The notes beneath the pieces are model-generated. The model saw nothing but the letters and a program-made list of their open reading frames with translations. It had not been told where the DNA came from and made no database searches. From Bacteroidota bacterium (lineage in GTDB: Bacteria > Bacteroidota > Bacteroidia > 2-12-FULL-35-15), in the NCBI GenBank assembly GCA_025963725.1, contig JAOQAE010000006.1, positions 744,001-808,000 on the forward strand: a DNA stretch of 64,000 nucleotides. The letters run 5' to 3'. The position numbers and the translations under genes are program-made. This document shows, in pieces, positions 57,532 through 64,000 of the stretch; within the stretch, counting starts at the first letter, position 1, and every line of letters begins with the position of its first letter.

Positions 57532-59679
57532 CTACACACGAATGCCAACTATCAGGATATCATCCACCTGCTCGAGGCCGGTTCTCCATTCTTCTATTGT
57601 TGCATCGAGGATGGCCTTCTGCTCGGCCATCGGCTTCGTATGGTGCTCCAGCAGCAGTTCCTGCAGCTTCTTATACTTGAATTTTTTTCCTTTCGGGCCG
57701 CCGAACTGGTCGGCATAGCCATCCGTGAACAGGTAGATCACATCGCCTTTGCGCAGCCCGAGCGTTTGTTTGCTGAAGGGCTTCTGCTCACCGTGATACA
57801 TTCCTACGGGCATTTTGTCGGCGGCAAATTCTTTCAGCTCATTGTTGCGGATCAGCCAGAGCGGGTTGTTGGCGCCTGAAAAGCGGAGCCACATGCCTTT
57901 GAGATCGAACACGCAGAGTGTGGCATCCATTCCGTCCCTGGTTTGTTCCTCCGAGCCTGCGGGGTTGAGCGAGCTGATGATCTGCGTGCGCACATGGTCG
58001 AGCACCAGCTCCGGCGACTGCAATTTTTTCTCGATCACGGCCTGGTTCAAAAAGGAAATGTTGAGCAGGCTCATGAATGCGCCGGGAACACCGTGGCCTG
58101 TACAATCGGCAACAGCGAGGCAGAATGATTCCTTTTCGCTGCCTTCCGGCTTCATTGGGGTTGCCCAGTAAAAGTCGCCGCTTACAATATCCTTGGGCTT
58201 GTTGAGCACAAAATATTCAGGAAGGTATTGCTGCAAAAGTGTATCGGAGGCGAGCAGGGCGCGCTGGATCCTCCGGGCATAAAAAATGGAATCGGTGATC
58301 TCCTTGCTTTTTTCTTCAACGAGATCGCGCTGCAGCTCCACTTCTTTTTTCTGAGCGGAAATAATTTCGTTCGACCTGTGCTTCTGGCGATAGCTTCTGA
58401 AAATAAAAACAGCCAGCAGGGATACGAGCAGGAAGCCAATTGCAAAAAAGATCTTCTGCATATTCTGCTGCCTTACCTGCAGCTCCGCTTTCCCGAGTGT
58501 TTCTTTCTGAAGCGCATTGTCCTTGTTGAGGCTTGCGATCTGCATCTGCTTTTTCTCATCCTCGTACTTCGCTGCCATCTCTGTTACCTGGAGGCTGTTT
58601 TCTGAGGTAAGGATCGAATCCTTTATGCGGAACAGAAGCTGTTGCGTATTGAAGGCCTTCAGGTAATTTCCCTGCGCGGCATAGCACAATGCGATCTTTT
58701 CATACACGCTTACAAGATCGATCTGTGAGCCGGTTTCTTCGGAAAGTGCAAGGCTTTTTTCAAGATAGGAAAGCGCGAGCGCATAATTCTTTTTCTCGTA
58801 ATACACCATTCCCATTCCATCATAGGAGACCGCCTGGCTCATCTTATCCTCGTTAGGCCCTGAATAAGAAAGCGCTTTTTTATAAAATTCCAGCGCTTCA
58901 TCATATCTTCCTTTTTTCGAAAGAATGATGCCGGTATTGTTCAGGGTGCTCGACAATCCCCTTGGATAATATATCGCCTCTTTCATAGCGATCGACATCC
59001 GGTAATACGCAAGCGCTTCATCGAGCTTCTCCTGCAGGTCGAGCACGGTGCCGATGTTATTGTAGGCGGAAGCAATTCCGATTGAATCCTTATTGGCCGT
59101 GAACATCTCCAGGCTTTTCCGGTAATACCGCATGGACTCGTTGTAGCTGTGCATGTCCTTGTAGATCCCGGCCAGTCCGCTGTAAACGCTCGGCAGTGTT
59201 TTTTTGTCGCCGATCTCTTCCAGCAGCTTCTGTGATTCGAGGTATTCTTTTGCAGCCTGCTCATACTTCGCTGTGAAATAATAGATGAGCCCGATGTTGA
59301 AATGCGCTTTTGCGATCGCGGATTTATTTTTGGACTTTTCCAGGATCTCAAGGCTTTTCCGGTAGTTAACAAGGCTGTTCTCAAAATCGCGCTTATAGCC
59401 ATAAACAGTGCCTAAGGCCGCATAGGCATCCGAAACAAGCAGCTGATTTTTATTTGTGCCGTATTTCTTCAGGTCGGTTTCCGCGAAGTATTTGGCTGAA
59501 TCGAGGTCGATGGCGAGGTATTCATAGGCCAGCTCGTAATACGCATGCATCTTCAGCGTGTCGTTCCCGGGAGATGCAAGGATCTTTTTGAGGCTGTCGG
59601 CCGCAGGAGTTTGCGCCGCAAGAAAAAGCGGCAGGCAGAAAAAGAAAAGTACGATCCTGTTTTTCATGTGTTTCATCAT
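57532..59679 (-). CDS. TPR sensor with SpoIIE/PP2C-type phosphatase domain (2nd gene of cluster)
   Basis: The 715-residue protein is read from ATG 59679, whose first base is the last base of the upstream gene's TGA (TGATG overlap); an ATG at 59667 is an alternative. A signal peptide, about eight TPRs (about 45-340), a helix near 415-435 (KIFFAIGFLLVSLLAVFIF), then SKEITDSIFYARRIQRALL and the phosphatase domain follow. SGDFYW, DCTGHGVPGAF, RDGMD, TDGYADQFGG and EQVDD are all present, so it should be active. The 1-base overlap indicates translational coupling with the propeller gene. Confidence 0.93.
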   Translation of the reverse strand: MMKHMKNRIVLFFFCLPLFLAAQTPAADSLKKILASPGNDTLKMHAYYELAYEYLAIDLDSAKYFAETDLKKYGTNKNQLLVSDAYAALGTVYGYKRDFENSLVNYRKSLEILEKSKNKSAIAKAHFNIGLIYYFTAKYEQAAKEYLESQKLLEEIGDKKTLPSVYSGLAGIYKDMHSYNESMRYYRKSLEMFTANKDSIGIASAYNNIGTVLDLQEKLDEALAYYRMSIAMKEAIYYPRGLSSTLNNTGIILSKKGRYDEALEFYKKALSYSGPNEDKMSQAVSYDGMGMVYYEKKNYALALSYLEKSLALSEETGSQIDLVSVYEKIALCYAAQGNYLKAFNTQQLLFRIKDSILTSENSLQVTEMAAKYEDEKKQMQIASLNKDNALQKETLGKAELQVRQQNMQKIFFAIGFLLVSLLAVFIFRSYRQKHRSNEIISAQKKEVELQRDLVEEKSKEITDSIFYARRIQRALLASDTLLQQYLPEYFVLNKPKDIVSGDFYWATPMKPEGSEKESFCLAVADCTGHGVPGAFMSLLNISFLNQAVIEKKLQSPELVLDHVRTQIISSLNPAGSEEQTRDGMDATLCVFDLKGMWLRFSGANNPLWLIRNNELKEFAADKMPVGMYHGEQKPFSKQTLGLRKGDVIYLFTDGYADQFGGPKGKKFKYKKLQELLLEHHTKPMAEQKAILDATIEEWRTGLEQVDDILIVGIRV

Positions 59680-62600
59680 CAAATGCGTATTCCTATCACC
59701 AGCACATCGTCCACCTGCTCGAGCTCACCCTGCCAGTCGTCATTTGTTTTCCGGAGAATCTCCTTTTGTTCAGCCATCGGCTTCTCATGAATGCTGAGGA
59801 GCAATTCCTGGAACTGCTTGTACTTGAATTTTTTTCCTTTCGGGCCACCGAACTGATCTGCAAAGCCATCGGTGAAAATATAAATGCAGTCGCCGCGCTG
59901 GATCTCCCATTCGTGGTTGGTGAAGCGCTGCAGCTCCTCTCCTACAAATGCGCCGATCGGGAACTTATCGCCATTGATCTCGATCACCTGTCCCTTTCGT
60001 ATGATCCACAAAGGATTGTTGGCGCCGGCAAATTCCATGGTCGACTTTTTATAATTGATCGCGCAGAGCGCAATGTCCATTCCATCGCGCACGGTGGCTT
60101 CCTCCGGATCCTGGTTCAGCTTTTTTGAAAGCTGGCTGTTGGTTTCATTGAGGATGAGCGCGGGTTTTGCAAGCCCGAGCACATTCACGGTTTGTGTGAG
60201 TATGTTGTGCGCAACAATGCTCATGAATGCTCCCGGCACCCCATGCCCCGTGCAATCCACTGCGGCAATAAGGGTTTGCGGGCCCCATTGCTCGAGCCAG
60301 TAGAAGTCGCCGCTTACAATGTCCTTCGGCTTGTAGAACACGAATGATTCGGGCAGCAGCTGTTTTATGGTTGAATCGGCAGGCAGGATGGCTTCCTGGA
60401 TGCGCTTTGCATAATGGATGCTATCGGTGATGTCCTTGTTCTTTTCATCGATCTCGGAATACGCAATCTGCAATTTTTCCTTTTCCTCGAGCAGCTCCTT
60501 GGTCCTGATCGCCACTTCCTCCTTGAGCCGCCGCCTGCTTCGCTGCAGGTTCTGCTCACGCATCTTCACGAAGGCATAGATGAGCGAGACGCCGATGATG
60601 ATGGAGATGATGTAGAACCAGGGCCGCTTCCAGAAGGGAGGCACGATCTCGAATGAATAGGTGGCAGGCTGCGCGTTCCAGATGCTATCGCTGTTGCATG
60701 CTTTCAGCAGGAACGTGTATTTTCCGGGAGGCAGGTTCGAGTACGTTGTGCTGGTTTCCTTGCCTTCGGGCAGCCAGTCCTTATCGAAGCCCTGCAGCAT
60801 GAACCTGTACCTCACTTTTTCCGGGATGGACTGCGACACGCCCGCAAAATCGAAGGTGATGTGATTTTTGTCGTACGGCAGCACAAGGTTCACCGGCAAC
60901 CCCTTCTGCGTGCTGTCGGAATACTTGCTGAAATCCACCGATTCGAGGAAGAGGCGGATGTTGGTGATCTGCGTTTGAGGCGCCACTTTATTTTTCTGCT
61001 CACAATCAGGGTTGTAAATAGTAACACCGTCGATGGTGCCGATCCAGAGCTTTCCATCCACATCGCGGTAAAAAGCGTTCTGGTTACATTCGAGGCCGAT
61101 GAACCCTTCCTCTTTTCCGTAATGCTTCAGCTTCACTTCCTTCTGGTTCACATAAGCGTTAATGTCGAGCCTGTCGATCCCGTTATTGGTGCCGATCCAG
61201 AGGTAGCCGTTATCGTCGGCATTCACATAATACACGGTGTTGGAGCTTAATCCGTTGAGCTCATTGATGGTGATGAACTTTTTTCCGTTATACACCGCCA
61301 CGCCGAGGTCGGTACTGATCCAGGTGTACCCGAGATGATCGCGCACCAGGTTGCGGATCCGCGGAAAGCCTTCGGGGCGCGTGATAGAGGTGAATTTTTT
61401 TCCATCGTACTTCGTGATCTTATCCGGCGAGCCGAACCAAAGGTCGCCGAAATTATCCTCGTAGATCGCATTCACGCCCTGGTTCGAAAGCCCATCCTTC
61501 ACACTGTACTGCGTGAATGTTTTGCCATCGTACATATCCACGCCATTCTCATTGGCAAGCCACACATTTCCCTTCCGGTCGGTAAGCATATCGGGAATGC
61601 GGATCCCGTGCAATCCTTGTTTTATATGGTAATTCGTAAATTTTTTCCCGTCGAACACGCTCAGCCCGGCCGAAGAAGTGCCGAACCAGATATTTCCTTT
61701 TTTATCTTCCGTGATGGACCATACATTGTTGTAGATCAACCCGTCTTTCTGGCTGTAATTGGTAAACACAGCGGTATCGGCCTTTTTGCTTTCGCTGTAA
61801 TTGAATTTTGAAACGCCGCCGCCCCAGGTGCCGATCCAGAAATTATCCTTGCTGTCCTTGAAGACCGACATCACCGTATTGTTTACCAAACCGTGATCCT
61901 CATTGAAGTTAATGAAGAGGTCGTTCTTGTATTTGCTTACGCCGCCTGCAAAGGAGCCGAACCACATGTTACCTTCACGGTCCTGCGTAATGGCATCTAC
62001 CAGGTTGCCGCACAAACCGTTTGCCCGGGTGATACTGCGGGTTTTGCCATAGGTGATCTTCAGCACACCCTTGGCCGTTCCTGCCCATACATTGCCAAGC
62101 GAATCCCTGAAGAGCTTATATACCGTTTCAGAGAACTGCTTTTCGCTGATGATCTTAAACGACTGCGTTCCGGTGTATGCCTTTGAAGGATCGTACTCAT
62201 GAATGCCGCGATAGCTGCTTACCCACACCTTATCATCGTTAATGAGGATATCGCGGATGCGGAGGTCCGACAAGCCATCCTTCATCGTAAAATGCTTCAT
62301 GGTTTTGCCATCGTAGCAGAACACGCCGTTGAGCATGGTTGCGATCCAGGTATTGCCGAGCTTGTCCTGCTTGATCGACCATACCTGGTAGCTGCCGATG
62401 GAATCATTGCGCGGAAAGCTTTTGAACTTTTTGCCATCGTACAGCACAATTCCGTCGCTGGTTCCGATCCATGTGTTTCCGTCGCTGTGCTTGTAAAAGC
62501 AGTAAATGCCGGTTTCCCGGACGAGCGCGTCCTTAAACTGGTAGATCTTTTTATTGTATAAGCGGCTGAGGCCTTTTGTGGTGCCTATCCAGATGTTCCG

Positions 62601-62870
62601 GTCATCGTACTCAAAAACGGAGAACACGCGGTTGTTGCTGAGCCCGTCGCGGGTGCTGTAATTGGTAAAGTGAAGTCCGTTGAAGCAGCTTACGCCGCCG
62701 CCATTGGTAGCAAACCACATGTTGCCGTTATGGTCCTGCAGGAGGTCGATGATCTGGGATTGCGGGAGCCCGTCCTCGATGGAATAATTCTTAAAATTGA
62801 GCAATTGGGCATTGGCGGCTATGCAAATGCAAAAGAGGAAAACGGATATGTACGATCTTTTAAAGTGCAC
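59679..62870 (-). CDS. HTCS-like double propeller sensor fused to SpoIIE/PP2C phosphatase (1st gene of cluster)
   Basis: The 1063-residue protein starts at GTG 62870, the only start after the in-frame TAA nine bases upstream. A signal peptide (to about 21) is followed by 14 propeller blades (about 30-640; pattern GNxWxGTxxGG-x-YDGKxF), read as two seven-bladed propellers. A Y_Y_Y domain (about 670-745), a membrane helix (about 755-775) and a linker with NKDITDSIHYAKRIQEAILP come next, then a phosphatase domain (about 850-1063) with SGDFYW, DCTGHGVPGAF, RDGMD, TDGFADQFGG and EQVDD. Hybrid two-component sensors of Bacteroidetes use the same periplasmic layout but a histidine kinase. The ligand is unknown. 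Confidence 0.93.
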   Translation of the reverse strand: MHFKRSYISVFLFCICIAANAQLLNFKNYSIEDGLPQSQIIDLLQDHNGNMWFATNGGGVSCFNGLHFTNYSTRDGLSNNRVFSVFEYDDRNIWIGTTKGLSRLYNKKIYQFKDALVRETGIYCFYKHSDGNTWIGTSDGIVLYDGKKFKSFPRNDSIGSYQVWSIKQDKLGNTWIATMLNGVFCYDGKTMKHFTMKDGLSDLRIRDILINDDKVWVSSYRGIHEYDPSKAYTGTQSFKIISEKQFSETVYKLFRDSLGNVWAGTAKGVLKITYGKTRSITRANGLCGNLVDAITQDREGNMWFGSFAGGVSKYKNDLFINFNEDHGLVNNTVMSVFKDSKDNFWIGTWGGGVSKFNYSESKKADTAVFTNYSQKDGLIYNNVWSITEDKKGNIWFGTSSAGLSVFDGKKFTNYHIKQGLHGIRIPDMLTDRKGNVWLANENGVDMYDGKTFTQYSVKDGLSNQGVNAIYEDNFGDLWFGSPDKITKYDGKKFTSITRPEGFPRIRNLVRDHLGYTWISTDLGVAVYNGKKFITINELNGLSSNTVYYVNADDNGYLWIGTNNGIDRLDINAYVNQKEVKLKHYGKEEGFIGLECNQNAFYRDVDGKLWIGTIDGVTIYNPDCEQKNKVAPQTQITNIRLFLESVDFSKYSDSTQKGLPVNLVLPYDKNHITFDFAGVSQSIPEKVRYRFMLQGFDKDWLPEGKETSTTYSNLPPGKYTFLLKACNSDSIWNAQPATYSFEIVPPFWKRPWFYIISIIIGVSLIYAFVKMREQNLQRSRRRLKEEVAIRTKELLEEKEKLQIAYSEIDEKNKDITDSIHYAKRIQEAILPADSTIKQLLPESFVFYKPKDIVSGDFYWLEQWGPQTLIAAVDCTGHGVPGAFMSIVAHNILTQTVNVLGLAKPALILNETNSQLSKKLNQDPEEATVRDGMDIALCAINYKKSTMEFAGANNPLWIIRKGQVIEINGDKFPIGAFVGEELQRFTNHEWEIQRGDCIYIFTDGFADQFGGPKGKKFKYKQFQELLLSIHEKPMAEQKEILRKTNDDWQGELEQVDDVLVIGIRI

Positions 62871-62923
62871 AAATGGTTATCGCGTGTAAAACATCTCTAA
62901 AATAAAGGAAAAAAACCATATAA

Positions 62924-64000
<1,077 letters not shown>

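Noticed and set aside
53173-62870. Toxin-antitoxin or defence island around the phosphatase cluster
   Set aside because: The proteins are membrane sensors with complete PP2C motifs, and no nuclease, helicase or toxin gene lies nearby.

Overview
The window looks like the chromosome of a free-living aerobic member of the Bacteroidetes. The evidence is the type IX secretion (T9SS) signature (two cargo proteins with type B and two with type A C-terminal sorting domains, plus a PorP/SprF-family protein), the alternative complex III respiratory operon actABCDEF followed by cytochrome oxidase genes, several matches to the TAnnTTTG Bacteroidetes promoter element, and many 'MKK' signal peptides and lipoproteins. 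No rRNA or tRNA gene, insertion sequence, prophage or CRISPR array was seen. Both ends cut through a gene.

Layout. 1-1433 (-): partial helical protein of unknown function. 1637-12886 (+): a 3378-residue secreted surface protein with 29 tandem 80-84-residue units, followed by a PorP/SprF-like outer-membrane protein, resembling the SprB/SprF adhesin arrangement. It converges through a strong terminator on a large predicted outer-membrane barrel protein (13039-16584, -). 16893-23203 (+): exodeoxyribonuclease III, an oligopeptide-binding lipoprotein, an OmpA-family lipoprotein with a coiled coil, and a MORN-repeat protein, separated by intergenic repeats. 23204-28545: a small His-rich membrane protein (-) divergent from the core rimP-nusA-infB operon (+). 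28616-34121: a TlpA-like thioredoxin lipoprotein, a protein with a possible degenerate OmpA domain, a YdcF-like protein, a small beta-barrel and a T9SS type A cargo.

34266-46056 (-): an eight-gene respiratory operon read actA-B-C-D-E-F-coxB-coxA, with a Bacteroidetes-type promoter upstream of actA. Together these make a quinol:cytochrome c oxidoreductase and the two catalytic subunits of an aa3-type oxidase. ActA carries an extra N-terminal monoheme domain, for six CXXCH motifs in all. Oxidase subunits III and IV are not in the window.

46391-52997: a SPOR-domain protein, a T9SS type A cargo and a Ser/Thr-rich lipoprotein (+), converging on a 1186-residue T9SS type B protein with SprB and PKD repeats (-). 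53173-62870 (-): four tightly packed genes for membrane-anchored SpoIIE/PP2C-type phosphatases. The first has an HTCS-like double propeller plus Y_Y_Y sensor and the other three have TPR sensors, and all share a nearly identical signalling helix. This is the most unusual system here: a four-receptor phosphatase operon with no visible kinase, anti-sigma or STAS partner. 62994-64000 (+): a partial YbiT-like ABC-F ATPase.

Overall the window mixes housekeeping (translation and transcription factors, DNA repair, respiration) with cell-surface functions (large adhesins, outer-membrane proteins, secreted cargo) and a sensory phosphatase cluster.
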